From assembly GCA_016871335.1 (NCBI GenBank), contig VFZF01000007.1, positions 97,767 through 161,766 on the forward strand: 64,000 nt of DNA, given 5' to 3'. A model generated the notes under the pieces. That model made no database searches. It saw only the letters and a program-made list of their open reading frames with translations, and was not told the DNA's origin. How positions within the stretch are numbered: the first letter of the stretch is position 1; the number at the start of each line of letters is the position of its first letter. Made by a program: the position numbers and the translations under genes. Of the stretch, positions 35,359-46,137 are shown piece after piece. Source of the DNA: Acidimicrobiia bacterium. Its GTDB lineage: Bacteria; Acidobacteriota; Vicinamibacteria; Vicinamibacterales; SCN-69-37.

Positions 35359-38148
35359 ATGCAGGGAACACTGGTTCATCAGTACAAGATCCTCGGACAG
35401 CTCGGCGCCGGCGGAATGGGCATCGTGTACGAAGCCGAGGACACCAAACTTGGCCGTCGCGTCGCCCTCAAGTTCCTGCCTGAGTCGCTGAACCTCTCGC
35501 CGGATGCGTCCGACCGCTTCGAACGTGAGGCCAAACTCGCCGGCTCCCTGAACCACCCGAGCATCTGCACGGTGCACGACAGCGGCATCTTCGAAGGACG
35601 CCGGTTCTTCGTCATGGAACTGCTGGAAGGCGACTCGCTGAAGACGCTGATCAAGGGCGACCCCCTGCCGGTGGACCGCATTCTCGACGTTGGTTGCCAG
35701 ATCGCCGATGCCCTCGACGCCGCCCACACCAAGGGCATCGTTCACCGCGACCTCAAACCCGCGAACATCTTCATCACGTCACGGGGCCAGGCGAAGTTGC
35801 TCGACTTCGGCGTGGCGACTGCCGGGGCCGAACATCCGGCAGCGTCAGACGAAACCCGCGTCGCCTCCGAGGCGCTCACCACGCCGGGTGTCGCCATCGG
35901 TTCGGTCAACTACATGTCGCCCGAGCAGGCGCGCGGTGAACAGCTTGATGGACGCACCGACCTCTTCTCGCTCGGCTTGGTGCTGTACGAAATGGCGACC
36001 GGCCGCCAGGCGTTCGGCGGCCAGACCACGGCCGTCGTGTTCGACGCCATCCTCAACCGCGACCCGGTGCCCGTGCGGGAAGCCAATCCCGCCGTGCCTG
36101 TCGAACTCGACCACGTCATCACCCGCGCGCTCGAGAAGGATCGCAAGATGCGGTATCAGACGGCCGCCGACCTGCTCTCGGAACTGAGCCGCCTGCGTCG
36201 CGACACCACGGGTCGCACGGTGGCGACAACCGCAGCGGCCTCCGCCACGGCCGCAGCAGCCACACCGGCCGCTACACGCTCCCGCCTGCCTGTCGCGCTC
36301 GCCGCAGGTGTCGTCGTTCTCGCCATCGCCGGGTATGCCTGGTGGACCACCTCCGCCACACCAGCGTTCACTGAACGCGACCTCATTGTTATTGCCGACT
36401 TCGACAATCGCACCGGGGATGCGGTGTTTGACGATGCGCTGCGGCAGGCGGTGTCGGTGCAGCTGCAGCAGTCGCCGTATGTGACGCTTGTGCCGGACCA
36501 GACGATCCAGCGCACATTGCGCCTGATGTCGCGGTCGCCTGAAGACTCGCTGACCAGCGCGACGGCGCGCGAACTGTGCCAGCGATCGGGAGCGAAGGCG
36601 TCGGTTGAAGGGTCGATCGCGTCACTGGGATCGGCGTATGTGATCTCCCTCGGCGTCTTCAACTGTGCGACCGGTGGCTCGCTCGCACAACAGCAAGTGC
36701 AGGCCTCGTCGAAAGAGGAAGTGCTGGCGAAGGTCGGCAAGGCCGTGACGCAGCTGCGCGAGGGGCTGGGTGAGTCACTCGCGTCGATTCAGAAGTACGA
36801 CGTGCCGATCACGGACGCGACCACGGGTTCGCTGGAAGCGTTGAAGGCCTACGGACAGGCGATTCGTGTGCGGCAGACACGTGGCGACGAAGCGTCGATT
36901 CCGTTCTTCGAGCAGGCGACGCAGATCGATCCGCAGTTTGCCCTGGCCTTCGCGAAGCTGAGCGTCGTCGCGTCGAACATCGGCCGCAGTGAGGACGCGC
37001 GAGTGAACGCGACGAAGGCGTTTGAACTTCGGGAGCGGGTCAGCGAGTACGAGCGCCTGTATATCGAATGGAACCACGCCACACGGGTGACGCTCGACCG
37101 CGCCGCCGCGCGCCGCACGCTCGAGCTCATGGTGGAGGCGTACCCGGGTGACTACGCCGCACGCAACAATCTGGGCGTGTCGCTTCTGGGCGCGGCGGAG
37201 TTCGAGAAGGCGCTCGAGCAGTATCAGGCGGCGATGAAGATTGCGCCGAACGAGCCGACACCGGTCAGCAACGCGGCGTACGCGCTGATGTTTCTTGGGC
37301 GGCTCGACGAGGCGTTCACCGCCGTGGACCAGACGCTGGCGATCCGGCCCGATCCCGGGCTTGCGGTGACGCGCTGGACGGTGGCACGGATGAACAACCA
37401 TCCGAAGGCCATGGAGTTCGAGACGGTGGCGCGCCAGCTGGCCAGCCCACAGCAGGTCCTCTTCACCGACATGAACCTCGCGGTCTGGGAAGGCCGCCTT
37501 GCCGACTTCCGCAAGGTGGTGGACCAGCTCCGGGTGCAGGGTCGCGCGACGGGCAACGCCGAACTGACCGACGGGATCGGCATGGCCGAGATCGTGACGC
37601 TCGCGGTGGTGCAGCGCGGCGAGTGGATTCCACAGATGAAGGCGCTGCTCAAGACCACGCTCCCGCCCGCGGGACTTGCACAGGTCGCCTCAGGGCTTGC
37701 GATCATCGGCGACATCGACGCCGTGCGTCCGTTGGTGACGCGTCTGGAGATGATGGACACGAACGACCCGGGCCAGATTCAACCGGCACTGGTCGCCCGC
37801 GCGCTGGTGCTGGCGGCGGACGGACGCCATCAGGACGGCGCGTCGCTCATCGAAGCGTACCTTGTGCTCAACCCGCGCTCGCTCGAACTGCACTACTACC
37901 TCGGCCTGCTCCGCGAACGTGCGGGTCAGATTGACGATGCGATCGCGCAGTACCGGATGGCGGTGCAGGCCCGCAACGTGCTTGGTCCGAATCCGGCGGT
38001 GATGGCGGCACGCCTGGCCCTGGGACAACTGCTCAAGCAGCGCGGCGACACCGCCGGCGCGAATGAGCAGTTCGACGCGCTCGAGCAGCAGTGGGCAAAA
38101 GCCGACGAGGACTTCGCGATGCGGCAGGCGCTCAGGGACGCGCGATAG
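35359..38148 (+). CDS. Membrane Ser/Thr protein kinase with C-terminal TPR sensor
   Basis: 929 residues. The Hanks-type kinase domain (about 7-275) has [23 protein letters not shown], the catalytic loop [10 protein letters not shown] and DFGVATA. A single helix at about residue 315 ([17 protein letters not shown]) leads to a TolB-like region and TPR helices ([20 protein letters not shown]). This architecture is very frequent in Acidobacteria. It is probably an envelope-stress or nutrient sensor; its substrates are unknown. Confidence 0.92.
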   Translation: MQGTLVHQYKILGQLGAGGMGIVYEAEDTKLGRRVALKFLPESLNLSPDASDRFEREAKLAGSLNHPSICTVHDSGIFEGRRFFVMELLEGDSLKTLIKGDPLPVDRILDVGCQIADALDAAHTKGIVHRDLKPANIFITSRGQAKLLDFGVATAGAEHPAASDETRVASEALTTPGVAIGSVNYMSPEQARGEQLDGRTDLFSLGLVLYEMATGRQAFGGQTTAVVFDAILNRDPVPVREANPAVPVELDHVITRALEKDRKMRYQTAADLLSELSRLRRDTTGRTVATTAAASATAAAATPAATRSRLPVALAAGVVVLAIAGYAWWTTSATPAFTERDLIVIADFDNRTGDAVFDDALRQAVSVQLQQSPYVTLVPDQTIQRTLRLMSRSPEDSLTSATARELCQRSGAKASVEGSIASLGSAYVISLGVFNCATGGSLAQQQVQASSKEEVLAKVGKAVTQLREGLGESLASIQKYDVPITDATTGSLEALKAYGQAIRVRQTRGDEASIPFFEQATQIDPQFALAFAKLSVVASNIGRSEDARVNATKAFELRERVSEYERLYIEWNHATRVTLDRAAARRTLELMVEAYPGDYAARNNLGVSLLGAAEFEKALEQYQAAMKIAPNEPTPVSNAAYALMFLGRLDEAFTAVDQTLAIRPDPGLAVTRWTVARMNNHPKAMEFETVARQLASPQQVLFTDMNLAVWEGRLADFRKVVDQLRVQGRATGNAELTDGIGMAEIVTLAVVQRGEWIPQMKALLKTTLPPAGLAQVASGLAIIGDIDAVRPLVTRLEMMDTNDPGQIQPALVARALVLAADGRHQDGASLIEAYLVLNPRSLELHYYLGLLRERAGQIDDAIAQYRMAVQARNVLGPNPAVMAARLALGQLLKQRGDTAGANEQFDALEQQWAKADEDFAMRQALRDAR

Positions 38149-38152
38149 CGCC

Positions 38153-39418
38153 TCAGAGGAACGTCAGCGTGTTGTTGCGGAAGTTGCCGCCCAGGATCGG
38201 GATGGAATCCGCGCCGAGCCACTGGTCGAGCACGCGGGCATAGACGGCGCGGAAGTCGGTTTCGTACCGCACGTCGTTGCCGTTGTTTTCGAGTGTGCCA
38301 TCGGCGTTGTTCGGATTGAGGCTCGCCGCCGACCCATACAGGCCGCCGTTGACGCCGCCGCCCAGCGCCATCATCACACCGGCCGCGCCATGGTCGGTGC
38401 CCTGGCTGCCGTTTTCGATGACACGACGCCCGAACTCGGAGAACTGCAACACCAACGTGTCCTGCAGCAGGCCCTGATTGCGCATGTCGTTGTAGAACGC
38501 CAGCAGGCTGTCGCCCACCGTGCCCATGAGATTCGTATACGCGCCATTGGCCGCGTTGGTGCCCTGCCCGGCGTGTGTGTCGAAGCCGCCGGTCTGCACC
38601 CAGAACACCTTCGTGCCGATGCCGCGCGCAATCGCACCGGCGACGGCCTTGAGCGCCTGCGCCAGACCGTTGTTCGCATACGTCACCGTGCCCGTGTACG
38701 ACGCGACCGACGCCACCCGATCCAGCGTGGCCAATGCGGCCGACGATGTGCCGTTGACGAAGGCGACGTGTGGCCGATCCACCGGGACGTGGGATGCGAT
38801 GTTCGCCATCGTGGCGCGCGAGTACGTGGCTTCCGTGCCGGTGTTCGGGCTGGAGAAGGCGTAGCCTGCCACACTTGGAATCGACGGCACACTGACGCGG
38901 CGCCCTTCGAGCGCGTGCGGCAGTTCGCGCACGGTGCTCCAGCCAACGAGGGGATCAACGGGATCCGCCAGTGCGTCGAGGTATCGGCCGAGCCAGCCGG
39001 CACCACTCGAGTTGGCGGGGTTGGCGGTGGACCAGATGTCGGTGCCGAGGAAGTGCGAGCGGCTCGAGTTCGGGTACCCCGTGCGCTGAATGATCGCGAG
39101 ATCACCCTGATCGAAGATCTGCCGGAGCCCGGTGAGTCGTGGATGCAGCCCGAGCGCCTTGCCTGATCGATCGGCCCCCACCTGCAGGACACTCGCCGCC
39201 GGCACCGCCAACGTCGGACGCCGCGAGTAGTAGAAGGGATCGGTGTAGGGCACCAGCGTGCTGAGTGCGTCGTTGCCGCCGCTCAGATACAACACCACCA
39301 GATTGCGGCGCGAGGCGCCCTGAGCCCTGGCGATGTCGCTCAGGAAGGCCGGGGCCGCCATGCTGACGGTGAATGCCGTGACACCGCCCTTGACGAATTG
39401 TCGTCGTGTGACCTTCAT
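38153..39418 (-). CDS. Tat-exported DUF1501 protein
   Basis: 421 residues with a twin-arginine signal (VTRRQFVKGGVTAFTVS). LVVLYLSGGNDALSTLVP and the later GFDTHAGQG and FSEFGRRV are DUF1501 signatures; the fold is related to alkaline phosphatase/sulfatases. DUF1501 proteins are almost always encoded beside DUF1800, as here (15 bp apart), and the pair is thought to act in the periplasm on unknown substrates. Confidence 0.9.
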   Translation of the reverse strand: MKVTRRQFVKGGVTAFTVSMAAPAFLSDIARAQGASRRNLVVLYLSGGNDALSTLVPYTDPFYYSRRPTLAVPAASVLQVGADRSGKALGLHPRLTGLRQIFDQGDLAIIQRTGYPNSSRSHFLGTDIWSTANPANSSGAGWLGRYLDALADPVDPLVGWSTVRELPHALEGRRVSVPSIPSVAGYAFSSPNTGTEATYSRATMANIASHVPVDRPHVAFVNGTSSAALATLDRVASVASYTGTVTYANNGLAQALKAVAGAIARGIGTKVFWVQTGGFDTHAGQGTNAANGAYTNLMGTVGDSLLAFYNDMRNQGLLQDTLVLQFSEFGRRVIENGSQGTDHGAAGVMMALGGGVNGGLYGSAASLNPNNADGTLENNGNDVRYETDFRAVYARVLDQWLGADSIPILGGNFRNNTLTFL

Positions 39419-39433
39419 GATCGGGTCCCTTCG

Positions 39434-40900
39434 CTACACAAACTGGAACTCGCCGGAACCGACCAGCAAGTGAAACAGGCCACCCGCCTTGGTGAGCAGC
39501 TGCGCGTCAGACCCGGTCCACGTGCCGCCGGCCCTGACGTAGTTGAGCAGCGCCGTGTTGACCGGCGCCGGCAGCGCCGGCGTCGACAACTGCCCGGAGA
39601 CAAAGTTCAGCAGGCTCTCCGGCGACGTGCGGTGGTTGCGGGCGGCATTGCGCAGTTCAAACCGCTGGTTGGTGGCGAGCTGGGACGCGAAATTCATGCG
39701 CGCCAGCATCGCGCCCGTGGAGAACCACGCGGGGCCGATTGCCCAGCCATTGACGTCCGGCGGTTCAAACAACTGCTGCCCCATGTTGAGCATCGGCGTC
39801 AGCGCGTCGTTGACGGAGAATCCGACATAGCCGACCTCCTTCAGGGCGCGCACCACGTACTCCACCGGCCAGGCGTACCGCGAGAACCGGTATCGCGGAC
39901 TCCTGAACTGGGCGCTCATGAAGACCTCGCGCAGCACCGGGCGCATCTGCGTGTCGTTCGCGAGGTAGATGCCTGCAATACGTTCCACCCAGGCCGGCTC
40001 GGGCGCCGCAATGTCGCTGACAAACCACGTCCAGAGACGGCCCGCCAGTCGTCGCGCCGTCTGCGGGTGAATCGCCAGCGCGTTGATCAGATCCAGACCA
40101 TCCTGCATTCCCGCGGCGGCGGCGCGCGCAGGGATGGTGGATGATCCTCCCGGGTAGATCGCAAACGTAAACGTCTTCGCGTTGGTGTCGTGTTGCGCCT
40201 GATTGAAGTTGAACACGTACCTCGCGGTCGGTGTGTCCCGTGTGCCCTGCAGCGCGATGTTCCAGCCGGTGAACACCCGCGCGGCGGCATATACGTCGGC
40301 TTCGGTGTAATTCCCGATGCCGAAGGTGAACAACTCCATCAACTCGCGGCCGAAGTTCTCCTGCGGCTGCGCCTTGACGTTGGTGCGCCCGTCCAGCCAG
40401 ACAATCATCGCCGGGTCGCGCGCGACTTCGATCAGCAGGTTGCGGAAGCTGCCAATTCCAAGCTGCCGGAACATCTCGATCTGCCCGCGCACGCCGGCGG
40501 TGTCGGTGGACGGCTTCGCGTCCATCATCCGCGTCGCTTCCGTCTGGTTGAAGCTGCCGGCAATCTTGCTGTACGCCGTCGCGAAGTGATGGTGCCAGAA
40601 GAGCGCCAGTTTCTCCTGCAGCGGCGCGGCCGAATGCGCCATGCGGAAGAGCCAGCGCTGCCGTGCATCATTGATCACGATGTTCGGCGTGAACGCACCA
40701 TTGCGCGCCGTGACACCGACGTGACCGGGCGTCTGCATCAGATGGTCGATGTCGGTGGTCGCCGGCTCGAAGCCGACCAGCTCATCCACGATCTCGGTGT
40801 AGGACCGGCCGGCGTAGGACTCGCGCTCAATCGGCGAGGCCCCAAAGCCCGCCCGCCTGAGCAGGTGGTCAAGGAGTGGCCCATTAGCAGCAGTTTGCAT
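39434..40900 (-). CDS. DUF1800-family protein
   Basis: 488 residues from ATG 40900. HLLRRAGFGASPIERES, MAHSAAPLQEKLALFWHHHF and REASRTLLG-type helices (here ARDPAMIVWLDGRTNVKAQP, then QENFGRELMELFTFGIGNYT) define DUF1800. No clear signal peptide is seen. It is the upstream partner of the DUF1501 gene. The longer open frame upstream is in low-quality sequence and was not used. Confidence 0.88.
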   Translation of the reverse strand: MQTAANGPLLDHLLRRAGFGASPIERESYAGRSYTEIVDELVGFEPATTDIDHLMQTPGHVGVTARNGAFTPNIVINDARQRWLFRMAHSAAPLQEKLALFWHHHFATAYSKIAGSFNQTEATRMMDAKPSTDTAGVRGQIEMFRQLGIGSFRNLLIEVARDPAMIVWLDGRTNVKAQPQENFGRELMELFTFGIGNYTEADVYAAARVFTGWNIALQGTRDTPTARYVFNFNQAQHDTNAKTFTFAIYPGGSSTIPARAAAAGMQDGLDLINALAIHPQTARRLAGRLWTWFVSDIAAPEPAWVERIAGIYLANDTQMRPVLREVFMSAQFRSPRYRFSRYAWPVEYVVRALKEVGYVGFSVNDALTPMLNMGQQLFEPPDVNGWAIGPAWFSTGAMLARMNFASQLATNQRFELRNAARNHRTSPESLLNFVSGQLSTPALPAPVNTALLNYVRAGGTWTGSDAQLLTKAGGLFHLLVGSGEFQFV

Positions 40901-40920
40901 ACAGATATCCCCAGTGGATG

Positions 40921-42153
40921 TTACAGCGCGCGCGCAAAACCCACAAGGGCGTCGTCTTTGGTCCCATTTCCCGTGAAGTGCCGGAGGGCCGCCTGCGCCG
41001 CCACCCACGCCCACGCTTCCCCATGCCAGCCAAATGCCATGGAAAAGAAGTGAAACGGATAGTTCCGATGCGGGCCAATCCAGGGCAGGCCGTCCGCGGT
41101 CGTCACCACCGGCAGGTCCCAGCCAAACGCGGGCGGAAGGCCGGAAATGTCCGGATATCTCAAGGAAAGCTCGTACATCAGCTGGTTGGTGCGCGCAATC
41201 ACGGCCTTGTCGCGGAGCGGCGCCGCCACCTCGGGCCCAGCCAGGCCTGTGAACAGTGCCCGGCCATCAGAGAGCCAGCGCAACCAGCGGGGGGATTCGG
41301 TGAATTCCGAATACAGGGTTTCGCGCGGCCCCACCGCCCGGCGCGTCGCCGCCGGCAGCGGGTCGGTCACCACCATGTAGCCGGTGGTTGCACGCACGTG
41401 CCGCTGCAGCTGATGGAACACCTTCCCGGGTTCACCGGTGGCCACCACCACGCCTTTTGCGGTGATCGTCGCTCCCGCCAACACCACCGTCACTTCCTTC
41501 CGCGTAAACGTCGTCTTCTTCACGCGCGCGTGCTCGACGATCTTCACGCCCTTCTTGAGCGCCGCCTCTGCAAAGCCGCGACCGGCCTTCACCGGATCGA
41601 TCACGCCGGCATCACGCAGACGCATCGCCCCCTGCGTCTCCGTCACGAGCGCGGTGCGCGCGGCAGGCGGTGCCACCCAGAGACCGTCGAGTTTCGCCGA
41701 CTTCCGCGCAGCGATTTCCTTCTTCACTTCGGCCGCATCGTTGGTGAACGGCGCATTCACCAGGAGCTCGGTCGCGGAAAACTCGCAACTGATTTTCAGG
41801 CGCTTGAGCACCGTGGGCAGCTCTTTCGCGGCGTCTCTCACCGCATGGAACGCCACCTTCGCCGGACGGGCGCCGGCCGACTTGCTGCCCACGACAAACC
41901 CGATGTCCGGCGTCGGAAGAATCGCACCCATCGCGTGACTCGTCGCGCCCGACAACAGGGTCTCCGCTTCGACGAGTGTGACCTTCAGCCCGGCGTTTGC
42001 GAGCACCCACGCCGTGGCGCACCCGGTGAGTCCGCCTCCGATCACGACCACATCGGTGGTGTGATGGCCTTTGAGTGACGGAGCGGCGGCACGAGCGGAA
42101 CGCGCAGCAGGCTTCGCCTTCCGCGTCCAGTAGGACTGTCCGTAGTTCGGCAT
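40921..42153 (-). CDS. FAD-dependent oxidoreductase (DAO family)
   Basis: 410 residues. A short basic lead is followed by the dinucleotide motif VVVIGGGLTGCATAWVLANA and GLKVTLVEAE. Later, TGYMVVTDPLP and the C-terminal PWIGPHRNYPFHFFSMAFGW fit glycine/D-amino-acid-oxidase-like enzymes. The substrate is likely an amine or amino acid. It is divergent from an amino-acid permease at 42200, and the two may be functionally linked. Confidence 0.85.
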   Translation of the reverse strand: MPNYGQSYWTRKAKPAARSARAAAPSLKGHHTTDVVVIGGGLTGCATAWVLANAGLKVTLVEAETLLSGATSHAMGAILPTPDIGFVVGSKSAGARPAKVAFHAVRDAAKELPTVLKRLKISCEFSATELLVNAPFTNDAAEVKKEIAARKSAKLDGLWVAPPAARTALVTETQGAMRLRDAGVIDPVKAGRGFAEAALKKGVKIVEHARVKKTTFTRKEVTVVLAGATITAKGVVVATGEPGKVFHQLQRHVRATTGYMVVTDPLPAATRRAVGPRETLYSEFTESPRWLRWLSDGRALFTGLAGPEVAAPLRDKAVIARTNQLMYELSLRYPDISGLPPAFGWDLPVVTTADGLPWIGPHRNYPFHFFSMAFGWHGEAWAWVAAQAALRHFTGNGTKDDALVGFARAL

Positions 42154-42199
42154 GGCTACGTCACAGGATAGCCGAGGTCAGTGATAAGGTTCGCGGGCA

Positions 42200-43486
42200 A
42201 TGACTCCCCAGGCACAGCCCCGGCAGCTCGGCTTTGGCATGGCTGTGGCCCTGGTGATGGGCAACATGATCGGGTCAGGCGTCTTCCTGCTGCCGGCAGC
42301 GCTGGCCCCATTTGGCGGACTCAGCATCGCCGGGTGGGTGGCATCTGCGGCCGGCGCCACCTGCCTCGCGCTCGTATTTGCCAGACTGGCACGCCTCTCC
42401 CCCGCCGCCGGTGGTCCCTACGCCTACACGCGCCAGGCCTTCGGTGACGTCCCCGCGTTTCTGGTCGCGTGGGGCTACTGGATCTCGGTCTGGGCCTCTC
42501 TCGCCGCACTCGCGGTGGCCGGCGTCGGCTATCTCGATCCCTTCATCCCCGGCATCGTGCGTGCTCCGGCGCTGGCCGCCCTCCTGGCCGTCGCCATTGT
42601 GTGGCTCGTGATCGGCATCAACATCATGAGCATCCGCCGCGCCGGGTATGTGCAGGTCGTCACTACAGTCGTGAAGGTGCTGCCGCTCGCCCTCGTCGGC
42701 GTCGGGGGGATGTTCTTTGTGTCGCCGGAGGCGTTTGCCGTGCAGGCCACAGGCCCCCGTGAGGTGGCCGGAGGCGTCACCGCCGTCGCCACGTTGACGT
42801 TGTGGGCGTTCCTGGGGCTGGAGTGTGCGACGATCCCCGCAGGCAACATTGCGAATCCGGAGCGCACGATCCCTCGAGCGACTGTCGTCGGCACGGTCCT
42901 GACGGCCGGCGTGTACATCGTCAGCACCGTGGGAATCATGTCGCTCGTACCGGCTGACGTGTTGTCCACGTCGACGGCCCCGTTTGCGGAAGGAGCCCGC
43001 GCGCTTTTTGGACACACCGCGGCGCAGCTGATGGCACTGGGCGCGGCGGTTTCGTGTTTCGGCGCACTGAACGGGTGGACCGTGGTGGTCGGCCAGCTCC
43101 CACTTGCTGTCGCGCGTGACGGCCTCTTCCCCACCGCCTTCACGAACGTCTCGGCCGCCGGCACGCCGGTCGCCGGCACGGTGATCGCCGGTGTTCTGGC
43201 CACATTGCTGATCGCCATGAACCACACGCGCGGACTTGTGGATCTCGTGACGTTTATCGTCCTCATGTCCACGCTGGCCACGCTGATTCCCTACACGTTC
43301 TGTTCCCTGGCGACATTCAGACTCGGTCGTGACCGACTCACGACCGGCATGCGCATCGTTGCGGGCCTTGCCTTCAGCTACTCGCTCTGGGCCATCGGCG
43401 GCGCCGGACCGGAGACCGTCTATTGGGGCTTCCTGTTGCTGATGGCCGGGCTCCCGGTGTTTGTCTTTGTTCGGCGACGTGTATGA
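42200..43486 (+). CDS. APC-family amino-acid permease
   Basis: 428 residues, about 12 helices. The unwound TM1 motif GNMIGSGVFLLPAALAPFGG and the TM6 region WAFLGLECATIPAGN are like those of the arginine/agmatine antiporter group. The stop overlaps the next start as ATGA, so the permease and the amidinotransferase-fold enzyme are coupled, which points to arginine or a methylated arginine as the transported solute (inference). Confidence 0.88.
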   Translation: MTPQAQPRQLGFGMAVALVMGNMIGSGVFLLPAALAPFGGLSIAGWVASAAGATCLALVFARLARLSPAAGGPYAYTRQAFGDVPAFLVAWGYWISVWASLAALAVAGVGYLDPFIPGIVRAPALAALLAVAIVWLVIGINIMSIRRAGYVQVVTTVVKVLPLALVGVGGMFFVSPEAFAVQATGPREVAGGVTAVATLTLWAFLGLECATIPAGNIANPERTIPRATVVGTVLTAGVYIVSTVGIMSLVPADVLSTSTAPFAEGARALFGHTAAQLMALGAAVSCFGALNGWTVVVGQLPLAVARDGLFPTAFTNVSAAGTPVAGTVIAGVLATLLIAMNHTRGLVDLVTFIVLMSTLATLIPYTFCSLATFRLGRDRLTTGMRIVAGLAFSYSLWAIGGAGPETVYWGFLLLMAGLPVFVFVRRRV

Positions 43487-44394
43487 CCGACTTCGGCTCG
43501 TGGTCCCGCATCCTCATCCGCCATCCCAGGGACGCCTTCGAGAGCGCCGGCAAGATCGCGCGCGAATGGCGCGCACTCAACTTCACGGCGCCACCGGACT
43601 TCGCGAAGGCATGCGAGCAGTTCGACGCGTTCGTGCGAGCGCTGAGCGAGCACGCACCCTGCACCCAGCACCAGGCACCGAGCACCCCGCACCGAGCACG
43701 CGGCACCGAGCACCCAGCACTGACCCTGGACTCGATTTACGTCCGCGATGCGAGCGTGATGTCGAACCGGGGCGCTATCCTGTGTCGCATGGGGAAGCCG
43801 CAACGTGAGGCCGAACCAGCGGCGCTTGCGGACACGTATCGGAGTCTCGGGATTCCTGTAATCGGCGCGATCGAAGCTCCCGGCAAACTCGAAGGTGGCG
43901 ATGTCACGTGGCTCGGTCCGCGACTCGCCGCTGTGGGACGCGGGTACCGCACCAACGACTCGGGCATCCGGCAGTTGCGCGCGCTGTTGGGAGACACCAT
44001 CGATGAACTGATCGAGGTGCCGCTGCCCCACTATCGCGGACAGGGCGACGTCTTTCATCTGATGTCGATCATCAGTCCCGTTGATCGCGATCTGGCCGTC
44101 GTGTACTCGCCGCTGATGCCTGTGCCCTTCCGCGAACGTCTCCTGGATCTCGGGTACACGCTCGTTGAAGTGCCCGACGAGGAATTCGACTCGATGGGTG
44201 CGAACGTGTTTGCGGCCGGCCCCCGGATGTGTGTGATGGTGGACGGCAATCCACAGACCCGCACACGGCTCGAACGTGCAGGAGCGGACGTTCGGGTTTA
44301 CGATGGCTCGGAGATTTCGCTCAAGGGCGGCGGCGGACCGACCTGCCTCACTCGCCCCCTGAGCGGATGGGTAGCTGGGCGGATGAGCGGATGA
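43483..44394 (+). CDS. Amidinotransferase-fold hydrolase (dimethylarginine/arginine deiminase-like) with repeat insert
   Basis: 303 residues. Catalytic features of the guanidino-group hydrolases are present: LEGGDV (Glu/Asp), GDVFHLMSI (His) and GGGPTCLTRP (nucleophile Cys near the end). It should release ammonia or an amine from arginine-like substrates. Between residues about 55 and 80 is a low-complexity insert (CTQHQAPSTPHRARGTEHPA) coded by GCACC-rich repeats that normal homologues should lack. The last residues, SGWVAGRMSG, are coded by the G-rich minisatellite. Confidence 0.82.
   Translation: MTDFGSWSRILIRHPRDAFESAGKIAREWRALNFTAPPDFAKACEQFDAFVRALSEHAPCTQHQAPSTPHRARGTEHPALTLDSIYVRDASVMSNRGAILCRMGKPQREAEPAALADTYRSLGIPVIGAIEAPGKLEGGDVTWLGPRLAAVGRGYRTNDSGIRQLRALLGDTIDELIEVPLPHYRGQGDVFHLMSIISPVDRDLAVVYSPLMPVPFRERLLDLGYTLVEVPDEEFDSMGANVFAAGPRMCVMVDGNPQTRTRLERAGADVRVYDGSEISLKGGGGPTCLTRPLSGWVAGRMSG
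43649..43720. repeat. In-frame GCACC(C/G)AGCAC microsatellite
   Basis: Degenerate units of GCACC, CAGCACC and GAGCAC fill about 70 bp inside the amidinotransferase-fold gene while keeping its frame. Confidence 0.6.
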
Positions 44395-44405
44395 GGAGAT
44401 GCGGA
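44363..44405. repeat. G-rich minisatellite at gene end
   Basis: GAGCGGATGGGTAGCTGGGC, GGATGAGCGGATGAGGAGAT: same unit type as at 8209 and 50285. It codes the last residues of the amidinotransferase-like protein and contains its stop. Confidence 0.5.
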
Positions 44406-44406
44406 G

Positions 44407-44844
44407 ATGATGGAATCAGCGGATGGCATGCGCGCGTTGGTGGTGTTGCACTTTCTTGGCCTGGCGATGGGGTTTTCGACCGGGTTCGGCAACATCGTGA
44501 TGGCCGGGATCATGGCGAAGGCCACACCCGATGAGCGCCGGACGTTGGCGAAATTTCCGCCGGCAATCGCGCGAGTGGGCGACATCGGCCTTGTGTTGTT
44601 GTGGGTCACCGGCCTGGTGCTGGTGTTCACCAAGTGGGGCGGCTTCGGCGCGATGCCCGGCCTGTTTCACGCGAAGCTGACGGCCGTGGTGTTGATGACA
44701 CTGGTCAGCGGCTTCGTGCACTCGCAGGCCAAGGGCGTGGCGGCCGGCGACCCCGGCGCGATCGCCAAGGCACAGGCCGCCGGCAAGGTGACCTTTGTTC
44801 TGGCCGTGACGATCGTGACCCTGGCGGTCTGGACGTTTAACTAG
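44407..44844 (+). CDS. Four-helix membrane protein of unknown function (145 aa)
   Basis: MRALVVLHFLGLAMGFSTGF, then ARVGDIGLVLLWVTGLVLVF, a third segment AKLTAVVLMTLVSGFVHSQA and a last helix ending VWTFN. Histidines in the first and third helices could bind haem or metal, as in CopD/DUF2269-like proteins, but I cannot assign the family firmly. GGAGATG lies just before the start. Confidence 0.65.
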   Translation: MMESADGMRALVVLHFLGLAMGFSTGFGNIVMAGIMAKATPDERRTLAKFPPAIARVGDIGLVLLWVTGLVLVFTKWGGFGAMPGLFHAKLTAVVLMTLVSGFVHSQAKGVAAGDPGAIAKAQAAGKVTFVLAVTIVTLAVWTFN

Positions 44845-44858
44845 ATCGCAGGTCGGAG

Positions 44859-44880
44859 CCCGAGGGCTTCAGCCCTTGGG
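44859..44880. terminator. Hairpin between convergent genes
   Basis: CCCGAGGGCT-TC-AGCCCTTGGG, a 10-bp stem with one G-T pair. The stop codon of the minus-strand sugar dehydrogenase lies inside it. It probably acts for both strands although T tracts are weak. Confidence 0.5.
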
Positions 44881-46098
44881 TATCAATTTGAGCACGCGAC
44901 CCTGGGGGCTGTCGGTCACGACGTAGACCGCACCCTCGGGGCCCTGCTTCACATCGCGGATCCGCTCCGGCTTCGGCGTCAAGTCGCGCAGCAGCCGCTC
45001 CTCACCAACGACACGATCACCCTTGATGTCGAGGCGCACGAGATTGGTGGTGGCCAGCCCGCCGATGAACACGCTGCCCTTCCACGCCGGAAACAGATCG
45101 CCCGTGTAGAACATCATGCCGCTCGGCGCGATGACGGGATCCCAGTAGTACGTCGGCTGTTCAATGCCGTCGCGGGACGTGAGGCCCTCACGAATCGGCT
45201 GACCTCGGTATTCGATGCCGTACGCCACGTCCGGCCAGCCGTAGTTGCGACCCGGCCTCGCGATGTTGAGTTCGTCACCGCCGCGGGTTCCGTGTTCGAC
45301 CTCCCAGAGATCACCTGTCGCCGAATTGATCGCCGCCGACTGCACGTTGCGATGGCCCAGCGACCAGATCTCCGGTCGCACACCGTCCTTGCCCACAAAC
45401 GGGTTGTCCTTCGGAATCGACCCGTCGGTGTTGATGCGCACGATCTTCCCGATGAGCGTGTCCATCGACTGAACGAGTGCCCGGCCGGCTTCAGCCTGAC
45501 GATCGCCCTGGGTCACGAACAACGTGCCGTCCGGTCGGAACACAAGCCGCGATCCGTAGTGGCCACCAGACACCATCGACGGCGACTGCCGGTAGATCAC
45601 CTGCACGTCCTCCACGCGGGGCTGCGCGCCATCCACAAACCGGCCACGCGCCACGGCGGTATTGTTGGCCTTCTCCGGCTGCGGCTCAGAGAAGCTCCAG
45701 TAGATCAGCTGGTTGGTGGCAAACGCGGGATCGATGGCGATGTCGAGCAACCCGCCCTGTCCGCGCGGATCCACCGGCAGGATGCCCTCAACGGGCGGCG
45801 ACAACGTGCCATCGGCGGCCACGACGCGCATCTGGCCGGCTTTCTCGGAGACGAGCATCTTGCCTGACGGCAGGAACTCGAGGCTCCACGGCGTGGTGAG
45901 CCCCTGGGCGACCGTCACCACATCAAACGCAACGTTGGTCAACCGCTCGGGTGCGCGCGTCTGTCCTTCAAACGCCGGCTTCTGCGTCGGCGCGTTCGGC
46001 GGCTGCTGGGTCACGCCCTGCTGCTGCGCCCACACCACGGCCGACACGGCCGCGACAGAAGCCACGGCCACGAACGAGATTCGAATCCTGGAAGTCAT
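44869..46098 (-). CDS. Exported PQQ-dependent sugar-dehydrogenase-like propeller (YliI/Asd family)
   Basis: 409 residues with a signal peptide (ending SAVVWAQ). [56 protein letters not shown] and [15 protein letters not shown] are hallmarks of the soluble aldose-sugar dehydrogenase propeller. It would oxidise aldoses in the periplasm with PQQ and pass electrons to the respiratory chain. Confidence 0.9.
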   Translation of the reverse strand: MTSRIRISFVAVASVAAVSAVVWAQQQGVTQQPPNAPTQKPAFEGQTRAPERLTNVAFDVVTVAQGLTTPWSLEFLPSGKMLVSEKAGQMRVVAADGTLSPPVEGILPVDPRGQGGLLDIAIDPAFATNQLIYWSFSEPQPEKANNTAVARGRFVDGAQPRVEDVQVIYRQSPSMVSGGHYGSRLVFRPDGTLFVTQGDRQAEAGRALVQSMDTLIGKIVRINTDGSIPKDNPFVGKDGVRPEIWSLGHRNVQSAAINSATGDLWEVEHGTRGGDELNIARPGRNYGWPDVAYGIEYRGQPIREGLTSRDGIEQPTYYWDPVIAPSGMMFYTGDLFPAWKGSVFIGGLATTNLVRLDIKGDRVVGEERLLRDLTPKPERIRDVKQGPEGAVYVVTDSPQGRVLKLIPKG

Positions 46099-46137
46099 GC
46101 ACCAGATCCTACCGCAGCACCTGACCGGAGCGCATTC

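Noticed and set aside
44407..44844. Firm assignment to CopD/DUF2269
   Set aside because: Only helix count and two histidines agree; no diagnostic motif is visible.
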